A model generated the notes under the pieces. That model saw nothing but the letters and a program-made list of their open reading frames with translations. It did no database searches and had not been told where the DNA came from. A stretch of 64,000 nt of DNA from Fomes fomentarius (lineage: Eukaryota > Basidiomycota > Agaricomycetes > Polyporales > Polyporaceae), in the NCBI GenBank assembly GCA_022606135.1, contig JABYQN010000009.1, forward strand, positions 1,203,001 to 1,267,000. Reading direction: 5' to 3'. Each line of letters opens with the position of its first letter. The first letter of the stretch is position 1. Positions 1 through 12,031 of the stretch are shown here, piece after piece. A program made the translations under genes and the position numbers.

Positions 1-1930
1 GAGCGAGAGGCGAGCGTCGAGTGAGTGACTCTGGGATTCTCGCGAACGCGGCGAGAGCTCGCGACTCGCGACGAGAGGCGCGTCTGAGGAACAAGGGCGA
101 AAGAACGCGAACGCAAACGCGAAGGACGAGAACTCGGACGGGTAAAATGGACGTCGAACAAACTCGACCGCTGCCGATGCTCACATGCACTCGAAACGCG
201 GTCACGCCTATTCGCGCATGTGTCCTGCGGTTCGCAGACGCTTGGGGGGGTTCGCCCCAGTTTTGCACAGCAGGCTCTTTGTTGTCGACGTTGCGATGCA
301 TTGATGCTCCACCGCGCTCGCGCCTCGGTTTGCACTTCTGTCAATGGACATGTGAAGGCACTGCTTCGCTGCATCTAGACCGCTTGCCATCCCATCGACG
401 CCGTCGCCATTGGTCGGGAAGCGTGCGCCCGAAGTGCGTCGCGAGGTGTGCTGACTTAGTGCTCTGTGCGGGGACCAAAATAACATGAGCCGATCCTCTT
501 GCGATGTGTGGGGCTCGAGGGACGTACAAGAGATGGCGCGAGCGCGCGTTTGCCCACCTTCGACCGAACACGATGGGGTCATCTGGTAGCCGATAACCCC
601 TATGCGACAATCCTCGTCTTCCACGTCCGCCGCTTCTCAGTGGGATCGCTCGCATGAGCACAGGAGAAGCAGCGGAGCGGGAGATTAGATACGCTCGTGT
701 GTACCAAAGGCAGATGCCCATTCACAATCGGACCTCTGTCGCGACAAGGCATGGAGGGATAGACATCCGTCTTGCGTCGCGGCATCCACAGTCCAAGGGA
801 ATAGACATGGCCTGGCCTATCGTACGAACGTACCCTCCCGGAGTCTGAATATTATGGGGACGATCCCCAAGTATTGTCTCTCTTACAGTTGGCATGCGAA
901 TTACCAAGTGCGGAGTATGCGAAGGCAGACGCACCGGAGGGTATTGGGCAACATGTACACAGCCTGGCTCGCGACGGGCTGCTATTCATTGGCCGCCGGC
1001 TTTCTCGTCCTCTGTGCTCTCGACCGGCCAATTCGTATCAGATGACGCTCCCGGCTATGAACGCTGCTGGTACCAGTGGGAAAGCCGGAATGTCGCGAGC
1101 AGAGATTGGGCCATGTCAAGTTTCCGATCCGAGCGTCAGCTGGAGGAGGCACACTAATACCGGCCTTCTTCTGGTTGGTTGCAACTTCCGATGTGGGAGG
1201 ATCTGGAGGCACAAGAGATGCGGGCGGGAGCGCGATCGCTGACGCTGCGAGGTTCCCATGAACGTGGACTTAAACCGAGGCTGGGAGGGCGAACATTCAG
1301 CGGCGGAGCGCCATGGAAGTCTTATGATCTTGCGAATGAGAATAGGAATGTCCTAGGATGTCGTACGAATGGGATGTATATAACGGCCGGATAGGGTATG
1401 GTCGGCCACGATGCTGGGAGAAGTGATACATGTCAAAGAACCTGTCCGATTAGCAAACAAGTCAGGCGGCGACCCCCAATATTGCGTGCGCAGATGACGC
1501 CTCGACGAACCACCACAGACATAGTGCAAACCGCGAGGCAGAGGCTAGACTGAAGCTGAGGCGGGTCAGAGGGTATGCGGCTGACCTAGCGAGGTCCGGT
1601 GAGAGTGCTGAAGGCGGTGGGTCATGTCGTGTGGTGCGCAGCGCTGGCTGGCAGCGTTAGATGATCAAAGTCACACTGAGCTTGTGCAGCACGGAGGCTT
1701 ATCTGGAGGAGGGACGGTTGGCCAGGCGAGATGCGTTGTGGCCACTATCCCCAGAATGGTCGGTCTGCAGAACTCCGCCACTCCGATCCGCTCCGCTGGA
1801 GAAAATAGTTTTGGGGGTGGGCGCTGGTGTCGAGATCGCCGAGGAAGGAAACGAGATGTGCCAATTGCGAGCCTGCTCAGATGAACGCCGAAATAGGTCA
1901 TCGCTCTCTACCGAGCCTGGACCGTCCTCG
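1..1930. other. no recognisable gene
   Basis: Open frames occur on both strands but none has a recognisable domain, plausible splice chain or consistent coding character. They overlap each other in several frames, as expected of chance frames in GC-rich DNA. I see nothing to annotate until the TATA-like element at 1933. Confidence 0.6.
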
Positions 1931-1932
1931 CC

Positions 1933-1939
1933 TATAAAG
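1933..1939 (+). promoter_or_regulatory. TATA box candidate
   Basis: TATAAAG lies about 190 bases upstream of the ATG at 2131 and is followed by a C/T-rich stretch typical of fungal core promoters. It is the main support for transcription of the next gene. Inference only. Confidence 0.4.
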
Positions 1940-2130
1940 TTGCCTCCCAGTCCCTGCTTGCCCCCTCTCTCATCACCTCAGTCGTGTCTGCGTACCTGGC
2001 CATCGCCTGCGTCGTCCCCTCGTCCTTTCCCAACGACAGACGTCGCTCTTGCGCACCCTCTCACCCTACGGACCACCCACTAACTCCTTCACGTCCTTCT
2101 TCGGCCCACTTCGCCGGTCACCCACGCGCC

Positions 2131-2821
2131 ATGCCGTCCCAAACACAGAAGTCCAACTCTTCGGCATCCTCGAGTCGGACCTCGAGCTCCACCAACAGTA
2201 TCCCTCCTTCGCATCTTGTTTCTCTCCCAAGTCTTGCCTCCTCGCTCTCGTCACTACCACAAGCAAAGAGCATCGATGGTCTATCACTGCACCCAACCAT
2301 GCTCGCACAGCGAAACGCTGAGAGCCAAGCAAAGGTAACATTCAGCCAGCCTCTGTGCCATATCCTGTAGTAATCCTGTATGTCTCCCAGTTGCAAAAAG
2401 CACTGTCGAAATCGGCTACCAATGCCAATCTCCCCTCTGCGTATGCCCCCATTGTGCGTTTATGAGTCCACGCTTCAAGCTCCAGCACAAGCCCTGACAT
2501 GTCTTTCGACTCTCTTCTAGCAGCAATCCGTGCAGTACGCGCCATCCTCACATTCCCCACCACTTATGATGCGGAAGCCGGTACGTATACACCGTGTTCT
2601 CGCTCTTCGCCGATGCTCACGCGTCCTTGTCTCCTCGTACACAGGCAAAAGTAAAAATGCAAGTCTAAGCGCCACCTCCTCTCCCCTCCCCCATAGACTT
2701 GTCTCTCCTCTTTCTCTCTCTCTGTTTCGGGACTTTGCAGTACCTACTACCGCTGCTCGCTGTCACTTCCACGGCATCCAAAAGCTATCCGTACGCACTC
2801 GATCTTGCTTTGCATTACTAG
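2131..2821 (+). CDS. possible small Ser-rich hypothetical protein
   Basis: Tentative model. The ATG at 2131 opens a serine-rich exon (to 2335) ending AAG|gtaaca. Later pieces at 2392-2454, 2521-2580 and 2740-2821 can be joined in phase 0. One option adds a micro-exon at about 2646-2663, but its donor would be the atypical gtctaa. The last piece reads YLLPLLAVTSTASKSYP and ends at TAG 2819-2821. A TATA-like element, a pyrimidine-rich leader and several good donors and acceptors support a gene. The exact splicing is ambiguous, the product is about 130-140 aa, and I recognise no family. It could be a non-coding transcript instead. Confidence 0.3.
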
Positions 2822-5800
2822 ACGTTCTCTCTCCTACTCTTATTCCCCCACATGGCATCGATATCCTCTACGCACTCTCCCTCCTCTGCATATCCCTCTG
2901 TCTCTCGCATGGTCTCGCGCGCTCCCTATCATTCTCTATCACATTCTCTCCTCGTATACACTTCGCATTTGGCTGGGGCCTTTGGGTTTCTAATCACATA
3001 GCATCCTGTGTCAGTAGTATTTCACGAACAGCACTCTCCAGGATGCCCGCGGCGCAGTCCTCCAATACAATATACAGTATGAGTTACTCATCCCATCCAT
3101 ACATCTATCCGTCCGGCGTTGGCATAATGCGTTAGCTCGACGCGTCGCGATCGAGTTGTGTTTCTGGACACCCGCTGGCACCGATCAGGCGGGAGGCGCG
3201 CAGTCACCAATATGCACGTGTGGTGGCGACAGTCAATAGCTACGCGACAACTTCGGTGTCGGTTTCAGGTGGGTACACGCGCCGCTGCGACCCTGCGCTA
3301 ACAGTTCATGCGCGTGACAGCCCTGTTCAATCATCCGCGTCGCGTCGCCTTTGGTCTCCCGCCGACGCCAGGCCTAGAGCCCCGAGCCGCTCTTGTCCTT
3401 GCGCTCGTATCAGCGACCCTTTGTCGCACGCGCACATACCGGTAAGCACACACAACATACATACCCACCCTGGATCCCCTCGATCGCGGACAACAAGGCA
3501 CGGTGTCGTTTTGTTCGCACTGCAACTACTGTTGGGACATGTCTCGCCCAGCTGTCGAGGCTGTCTACCGTCTGACAGTGACCATTGGACCAATTGGTCA
3601 ACAGAGGGGGGCGGCTGGGGGTGCTGTGATGCGGTGATGGCGCGCACAATAACGCGTCAAGTTTGTCAAGCACCCCCGAATTCGCTGACCGCTCTCGACC
3701 GCCCGCCCGGCGCGCTGGAGACACACACAAACGATACGTATGTATCGGTATCAGTCGGTATCGGGCTCAGAACGTTCCAATCTGGCGTGCTTATCTCGAG
3801 CTCTCCTGAGGCTTTGATGCATGATGGGCGAACCTTCCACAGTGCGTCTCTCATGGTCCATGGATGTGGCAGAATCCCTCGAGCGCCACTGCGTTCATAT
3901 TCATACCACCGGTACCATTGCCTTAGCGGTAGCCTATTCGATGTCTGACGTTCGGGAATGGACTTGAAGCCTGTGCGTCCGTGCGTGTGTGTGCCCCGTC
4001 GGGGTCGCGCCCGGCCGTGTAGAGAGAAGCGTGCTATTCTCTGCAGTCTGGGGTCGGCGACAGCGACTGCAGCACTGCCCAGTGCTCTGCAGAGCCGGAG
4101 AGAGAACCCATCCGGACCGCTTCCGAGCATCTCTGATTCTCTCCGACTCGGACACTAGTTGGTGTAGAGCAACGGGCATGGACTCGTCCGCAATAAGCCC
4201 ACGTCGACCAGCTGGGGTGTACACAATTCCGTCCTTCGACCCTCCTCCGCCGCCGCCACAACCATTAATTTCTAGGGTCTCCACGTGGCCGAGGAGGACC
4301 CAGCGTCGCTGCTCAGCGCAGGCCGGGACAGCGGCGCGCCATCCTATCTCTCTCCTATCACCAAGTCGCGTCATGCATCAGGTCGACGTTATACTAGTTG
4401 ATCATATACACTGCGAGTCTCGAGCTCTGTGACACAACCATATCGCCGAGCGATGCACCCTCGACTGTCGCGGTTTCGCAGGAACGTACAGGCATTTTAC
4501 GTGGACGCGACTGCCGAGCGGACACCGTCTGTGCGGTATCACCGTCGTCCCTTGTCTTCCGACAGGGCCCCCGAGTCTATTTTGCAAGCCCGCGATGTTG
4601 TCCGCTGACGACATCGCTGAATCGCTGATGGACGCCACGACCTACTCCGATCGCAGGTCGTGCTCTCCGTGGAAATGCTGGAACTCGAGGTCGGATGATG
4701 GATCGTAGCTATAGTACTAGCTAAAAGAGGATCTACATATAGGTGAGCATGAGCACGCTCATTCGCACTGACTGAGTACCACGGATACCGATATCGGTCG
4801 AATCGAACTCGGAGAGCCGTCGTATGTACGCGATGCAGATACGATGGACATCGACATCCGTTCTGGAATATCTGGTAGCGGGCTGGGACTGGGAGAACAT
4901 GGCAATAAATGTTACCCGGCGGACGCGGACGCGGACTCCGTGTGTTGCCTCTCGCATCTCCAAGACGATCACCCACATATGGCGGGGTGGGCGCCCGGGC
5001 GCGTGCAGGCCGTCCGCCAATCCTGCATCGGGACCTGTGCACAGCGCAAGCGTCCGGATGGGTGCGCCGGACCCGATGCTTCCTGGTGCTGCATAGCCTA
5101 TACCTTATGGCCTGTCGGGTCCCCCAGCGAGGAGCCTATGCCCGCGCGTGGCTCCCAGGGGCCCGCTATAGCCTATAGCGTTCGAACTTCGCTGAGCCAC
5201 ATCCGTGCGTTTCCCTCAAGGCCGTTCTGACGCTGCTGTCCCTTCTGCGGCTAACCTTTCTCCTGCACGTCATGCATCCCTCGCGTTCCAGAATTTCCCC
5301 CCCGGACTCTGTAGAGCCCTGTGTGTGGCCACGAGCAGTGCACCGCACGCAGGGAACACTTTGCAGTTCGCACCCAGCTTGGCCCACCGCACTCCCAGGA
5401 CCGACGCGCTTGTCAGGAGACCGGGACGGTCCCCCGCTTGCGTCGCTGCTTCTTGCGAGCCCCATCGGCCATAATGCACAATGCACGATGGCCTTCTGTG
5501 GACATATGGCGTTCGTGGTGGCGCGCATGACTGCAATTTTCTGTTCGCCGCTCGAGAGCGGTCGACGAATTGGGAGTCTGTCTGACTCTGTTACGATTCT
5601 TTCTTGATTGAGTTCCGCGAGGAGTTCGGACTCACCACCAACGTGCGACGCACAGCAGAAAACATGGTTCGTTGTGAAAGCACCAGCTCGTGGGTCATTG
5701 ACTGCTTCTTACTTACTGGTATGCTTTTTCTAGTCGGACGGGTCAACGCAGCCATTCGAGCATATGGTCAGTCATCCCAATCCAGACATTTCACTAAACA

Positions 5801-8799
5801 TGTCATCTAGGCTCAAGTACTCGCTTGAGATATGCGCCGGCTTTTGCGTGATATTGCAATGCTCTCACCCCCAATTACAGCATGTGCAGATACAGCTACA
5901 GCCTAGTGCCCGCGCGCCTACTATCCACGCACGCGCAGATCTGACACACAACTCCCTCCATGCAGCCATCAGTCCAGGTACGCATAACGACACAGAACAC
6001 GAAAAGAACGGGCCTGCGCACCCGTCCCCCGAACGTTCGACCCGAAGAGAAGGACGAGAAGACGAAGGGAAGGCAGCAAAACCCAGAAAATGCGACACGA
6101 CGCGAGACCTGGCTCTGCGCCCGCGCGATAAGCCGTGTCGAGGAGGCTCCCTGATGGGCGTTATAGGGCAAATCGTGCATTCCGGGCTGGGGACAGGACG
6201 CGCCCTTTGCCAGGCATCTTTCGCTGCGCATTATCGCTCTCTCTCGACCCTTTGACTCCTTCTTCTGCTTCCCCCCGACCGCCCAGGCGGCGTCGTGGGC
6301 TCGCGTACACGCATACCGCAGGCCGGCCGCACGCATGTCAGCGCGGTCGAGCGTCGAGCACGCTATCGCTGCATGAGCAAGCGAATCACGGGCATGCCAC
6401 GGAAGCCCGAAACCCGAGGGAGTGCTGTCTGTTATCCCGCATTGGTTCTGGCGCGGAAACGATCGTGTCCGTTCTGGAGCGTCGTCAGCATACCCGGTGT
6501 GATGATTTGACATGGCTCGGGGACTGTTGGGTACGGGGGATTGTGCCATCAAGTACTAGTCATCATGGCTTGAGGAGCGCAGGAGCCCCCTACCTGGAGT
6601 CCAGGACTTACGGCATTACAAGTCGCGACCGCGCCTGAACGTGCAACGTGTAGCGTGTGGACGTTCTACGCCCGCCTCCGAAGGGTGGTGAAAGCGACCG
6701 ACCAAGGGGAACGTTCGCGCTGATCCGGACGTCCGGGCAGGAGTCGTGTCGGGGGGGGGAGGGGCGTGCCCTGGTGCTGCAGCCTGCCCGCAAAGGCGTC
6801 AACCAGGCGCAACGAGAGAGGTTGTACACGGTGGACTTGGCTTGGTGGGGGCACGAGTCGACACTCTGGTACGTTCTTGCAACTCTATCTCGCGAAGCCG
6901 CGGTTACTTTTTCGTCAGCCGCATGAGCAGTGCTGCGCTTGGCGCCATTCAATATTCAGGCCTTCAGGCGTATTGATTCTGACGAAGTAGGCCCGTGGGA
7001 CGACCAAGACGAATCCGTGGAATCCCGAGGCTAGTTGTAAAGTGGTGCGGATGAGAACAGTGAGAGGGCTGGCGGGGTCCATGTCCGTGTACCGTGGATA
7101 CCGTGAGTGGTCTCCGTCTCGTATCTCGTACCTTGTGTGTCTTGTGGTCCTGTGTTCTGTGTTCTGCGTGAATAAGCGTATACAGCCTCCAGCCTCCAGA
7201 CGGGTTCTCTTGGTAGATCCGTCTAGAGGCTGGTAGGAGCAAGGGCAGCGGGTTCGCAAGGTCTCGACGGTGTCGATCTCATTGGTCGTTGGACAAACGC
7301 ATCCCAGGACGGCCCGTTCGCATGCACGATCCGGGGGAGAGTGCTCTCCTTTTCCGGGCGATCTGCGTCTCTGCGCGGGTTCTGGAGGCTTGCACATGAT
7401 AGTCTCTAGACGCACTTCGCTTGCGCCCTGTGTTGCGCTTGTGTGAACCGGTAGGTCGATGTCCAAATTCCAGCATGAGCTCGTACACGCACAGAGGAGG
7501 AGGGGGCTTCCTTCCAATGGTCCGTGGCGCGGTCGCAACATCACATGTTCCCAACTTCTTGTCTTCTGTCAGTCAAACTCTTCAATCTTTGTTTCTTTTT
7601 ATGTGTTCGCATCCAACGGGTTTTTGCGTGGTTTTTCTTTGTCGCGCCGCTTTAAAGGCCTTACGGTCCGCTATAGGAGTTCGGGTGCAACTCCGAATGG
7701 CAGGCAGTCAGCGATCTCCTCCTGTCCCAGATGGGCTACTTGCCCATCCCGGGCGAGCTGCAGACCACAGCTCGGGTTGATTCTCGCGGACAGTGCGGAC
7801 GTGAAGGCGGATTAATCTCTGGCAAGATGAAGGGCACGGGGGGTTCTTGCGACACGACGACGGAGTAAGTTCGTGCTCGCGCCATCCTTGGCTTGGTCCT
7901 CTACAGCAGACATGGAATATTTCCTCACGATTATATTGGCAGCGCATTGACGATGCACGGCGAGATGCGTACCGTTTCTGCGTCTTACGGCACACTTGTT
8001 TCCGACTCTTAGCCTAACACATCGATATCCATTCCTTACGCGAAGCAACACCGCTGTGACTGGTCAACCAATCACGACGCGTTGACGCACCAACACTGGT
8101 AACGGGCAACACCGCGGTCAAGTGACTACACCTCTTGTGCTTTGCCACATTAGACTTCCGCCCATGTTTCCGTTCCAACGTTCACCACTTGCTCCATTCC
8201 CGTCGATCCTGCGGGAGCCCGCGTCCGACCTCCGTGCAGGGCTGAACATCAGTGAGTATCTCGCTTATAATAGGGTGCAAAACCGTGCAATGTTGGCGCT
8301 GCGAACAGGACAGTAGCAGGAACACATACGATGACTGTCGACCGACATTGTTCCGCCTCCGGCTAGTAGTGTGTACTGCACATTTGTACGCGAGAACGAC
8401 GCGCGGTACCAGGCAGTGTGGCATTGATGTTGTTCACACGAGTGCGAGCAAGGATGATCTGCATGCACAATCTCACTCTGACCAATGACTGAACGATGAT
8501 AATAGACGTTAATGAACATCTGAGGGCGCGATCACACTACAAGGTATATTCCCAGGCACAAGTACTTTAGTCAAGATACATCGACGATAGATATGCACTC
8601 CCGTGAGACACCACCGGCTATTTTCTGAGATCTGGCTTTGAGAGTTTGACTCCATGGGCTCGCAAGACGCCACCATTCGGACACCGGGCTGACGCATTGC
8701 GTACAATGGCCAACAGCTACAGCAGCCGCGGCCGCAGCGAGGCCCACTAGAACGCGACTTGTCGCGCCGGTTACGACGCGGCGCGCGAACAGCAAAGTT
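2822..8799. other. 6 kb stretch without a recognisable gene
   Basis: Many overlapping open frames of 60-240 codons exist on both strands, but none shows a family signature or a convincing intron chain. The region has a C/T-rich tract around 2690-2735 and otherwise unremarkable sequence. I found no long terminal repeat, transposase or reverse transcriptase frame. It could hold non-coding RNA or fast-evolving genes that I cannot see by eye. Confidence 0.5.
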
Positions 8800-9772
8800 T
8801 CACTGCTTCTTCGTCTTCGCCGAAGCCTTGCCTGCGACACGGAGCGCGGTGGAAATGTCCTTTCCAAACTGCCAGACGATGTAGCTCGGGACCAGAAGCC
8901 AGAAGCTGCAGTGCGTGTGCAGTTCACGCCAGCCACAGTTTAGCCGAGGCACAGAAGGGACGTAGCTCGTCAGCGACACGCCGGGGTCTCACATATCATA
9001 CGGCAAGTACGGACCACTCACCCGTTCGGAATGATCCAGTAGACGATGAGCGTCTTGAGGTCGTTGTGGCCGACCGCGCAGCCGCCGCAGTAGTATTCCT
9101 GGAGCCAGTACAAGACCGTCTTGGAGAGGGTCATGATCGCGCTGGCGAACCCGAGCAGCGGCGCCGCAGGGGAACCGACAACGTGTGCGAGGTAGAGGTA
9201 GCCGATGTTCATCAGGTTCTCAACGATGTTGAGCGCAGCTGACAGACGGCGGGATCATGTCAGTCGGCACTGATATCGGCTTACGACACGGAGGTTAGAT
9301 ACGTGAAGATACGTACACTGTGCGTTGGTAAAGCCATCGCCATTCTGGAAGGACTTCACACCATATACCTGAGTAGCCGGCAACGTAACGGCGTTAGCGG
9401 GATATACAGGGTGGATTTAAGCTATAGATGGCAAGGTGGATGATACGCACGTAGTCGACTTCCTGGTAGATGGCGTACGGCTTCCAAATCCAGTGCAAGT
9501 CTCCGCCGACCATGGAGCGCGGGCTGCAGAATTCGCGTGTGTGTGAGTCGTTTCGTCATATTCCTTTCTAAAGCCCCGAACTGAAGCCCTGTAGGTAACT
9601 GGGTAGATCCTCACCGGAAGAAGCAGTAGCCAGCATCCCAGAATATAACGGGTATAGTCAGAGCGAACCTATCATAGACAGTGCGGGGGAAAGCGATCAA
9701 CGCATGCTTCCCAATTGTGCGCAACGCGTGCACATACCACAGTGAGATCAATGCATGAGTCTTGACTGCCAT
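8800..9772 (-). CDS. small multi-span membrane protein (EXPERA-like)
   Basis: Six exons read in transcript order: 9772-9738, 9668-9615, 9523-9451, 9368-9317, 9238-9022 and 8905-8800. All introns are GT-AG and phases match, giving 178 aa. The N-terminus MAVKTHALISLWFALTIPV begins a first membrane span. Further spans lie near residues 72-92, 95-117 and 130-155. The C-terminus is lysine-rich and ends KTKKQ, suggesting an ER protein. Overall shape and residues (RPRSMVGGDLHW; PNGFWLLVPSYIVW) recall a conserved basidiomycete family and loosely the EXPERA/emopamil-binding fold; that assignment is from memory and unproven. The same frame stays open upstream to an ATG at 10216, so a longer N-terminus with one extra intron is possible. 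I chose 9772 because the membrane span follows directly. Confidence 0.85.
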
Positions 9773-11012
9773 TTCTAACCACCGTTCTTGCACTCTCCGA
9801 GCTATTCGCCTCGCTGGCAGTGGGTAGATGAGGGTAGGAGGAAAGAGACAGATGGAGACAGACACACCGTGCGACGCGATCACTTGTGTTCGGGATGTGG
9901 GGTAATCCGTGTTACGGTCTTGGGAATTTGGGCGCTTCCTTGCTCCGGCATGCCCGACTCTCCTATGCTCCTCGTGGCCATCGTATTCGACGTCCTTCCC
10001 CGCTGCGCTCCCCTCTGCATCCTCCTGCTCTTCATCTATTGTGCTCGGAACCTCGGACGGAGCGGGTTCAAGATAGTAGCCCCAGCCAGCGATCCCTCCT
10101 TCGCTATGGAAGCCCCGTTTCCACAGGAACTGCGGTTGGACACGCTCTTGTGACTGTTGGCGAGCCTGCTCGAAGAGCGCACTGTGCGCGGCGGAAAACA
10201 TCATCGGTCGCGACATCGTATTTGTTCGTTAGGCGTCGTAGGCGGCGGCGTATCGGGTCTAGAGGCGCAGGGGGTATATGGAGTAGTGAGTGAATGTGGT
10301 TGGACCATTGTGTAACGGGTCAAACAAAGATCGCGCGCAACACGAGGCGAGAACTGGAGTAAGCGGCGTGTATCTCACACTTTCTTACTTCCGACGTCGC
10401 TTCACACCTTTTCCGCTCCCCTTGACCTGGCAACGCTCTCACGGTTACATTGGACGCATACAAAGGTGAGTATACATACCTCCAGTCTTTGTGGTTGCTC
10501 ATTGCTTGGGGTTGTGTTGGTACGTATGGCTGTGGTTCGCCGCTGGGGTATGCCTGGAAGCCTGATCCTCCGATAGCAACGACGTACAGCTGCGGCAATG
10601 GACCGCCACACGAATCCTGGAGTTGACCTCGTGTGGTTCGCACAATCTGAGCAAGACACCTGACGAAGGCTCCCCGCTGCGATCCTCAAATACCTGAACC
10701 TCTCCCCACGAATCCTCAAGTACTCGACCTCGACAAGCAACGTCCCTATGGTGGTGTGCGACGTTCATCTAGGTTGGGCTCATCGCTGGGATGAGCTTCC
10801 GCCGGTGTGCGTTTGCTTTAGGGCGTGGTATTCAATTACTCCAAGGTACCCTCTCAGACGAGCAGACAGGCAAGATATCTTGCCTTCTACGAGCAGTAAG
10901 TTCCATTGCATGATGGGACAAAAACACTATATCCAGCAAGTAGCATACATTAGCTGACGCAATATACTATCCACACTGATCCCATAAAGCAGAGGAAGAA
11001 GTAGGCAATCCC
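9773..11012. other. intergenic, with an open upstream frame
   Basis: The minus-strand frame from ATG 10216 to about 9890 looks somewhat coding (glutamine/glutamate-rich). It could be a 5' exon of the 178-aa membrane protein or a separate small gene. The rest, 10217-11012, shows only short overlapping frames. Confidence 0.4.
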
Positions 11013-11774
11013 CTAGGAGGATGGTTGGTACTTTCCGTACGAGCCACTGAACTTGAACTCGCCGGTTTCGGACCAGCGGACAGTAACCTCCTTACTCGTG
11101 ATGTACAATGTGTCATATCTGCAGTAAGACACTATTCAGATGAGATGTACATTGTCGCGGATGTGACACGTACCGCACGGAGGCACTGATCCCGCCAAGG
11201 CACTTCTCAAATTCCTCGACGGAGAACTTCTTCATTTTGAATGTAGGAGGACCGCCGAGGTTCATGAGCACGCCGAAGACCTCAGAATCGGAGCAGATGC
11301 CATCGTAGGACCACTTTGCAGAGCCAGTCTTGCACGAAGGCTTCCACTACACATGCAGGAAGATGACAGAGACGTGTCGGTGGGCGGCAGGACATGCATA
11401 CATATACGCGCGCCACTCACCGACATCTGCTTCTTTATCCCGCTTACTGCAGCTTTTCTCAGCTTCTCCGCCGCCGCCTCGAGTTCCGCCTGTGACTTTG
11501 CAGGCCTTGCGACTACCGCAGCAGCAGCCTTGCTCGTCCCTGCAGTTGGGGCAGCCGCAGAACCGCCTGCAAGTTGCTGCTCAAGGGAACGCGCATAGGA
11601 CGCGAGGTTCACGAGGGACTTGCGGACGACTTCCTCATTGCCAGAGATAGGGTAGCCTTTCGGGTTGGCGAGGATGGAGTTGACGAGCGCGACGGTGGCG
11701 GCGTGGCCGGCATTTCCGCGCGCCTTCTTCGCTGGAGCGGCGGGGGTGAGGACGTCTTCCGCAGGATGCTTCAT
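11013..11774 (-). CDS. conserved-looking 210-aa protein, function unknown
   Basis: Three exons: 11774-11421, 11346-11174 and 11118-11013. Introns of 74 and 55 nt have matching phases, giving 210 aa. The first half is alanine-rich and helical with a basic N-terminal patch (PAKKARG, a possible nuclear signal) and a predicted coiled coil around residues 50-110. The second half is compact and globular, with WKPSCKTGSAKWSYDG near residue 119 and GGISASVRYDTLYITSKEV further on. The dense aromatic and cysteine pattern in the C-terminal half suggests a conserved domain, but I do not recognise the family. DNA- or protein-binding in the nucleus is a guess from composition only. Confidence 0.8.
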
Positions 11775-12031
11775 GAGGATGAGGATGACCTTGTGTTGTG
11801 GATGCTGTGATGGAGACAGCTCTGTGCTCGGCGGGGGTCACGCTCGCGTGTAGTCACAGTAGAGTTACCGAGGTGACTATGTAGTGACATGATCGCGTGC
11901 TCGGCAACTAGTAGCCTGAGTGTCCAAAAACATTGACTCTTCGCTCTCAGGTTCCTCCTCATGAAATACTGCTGATAGGCTGGGTTCCTTGCCTTGACTT
12001 ATACGCGTTATACAGTGGCTCTACCCGCATA

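Noticed and set aside
3220..3948. 242-codon plus-strand frame
   Set aside because: Overlaps long frames on the other strand, composition looks like GC-rich chance sequence, and no domain is seen.
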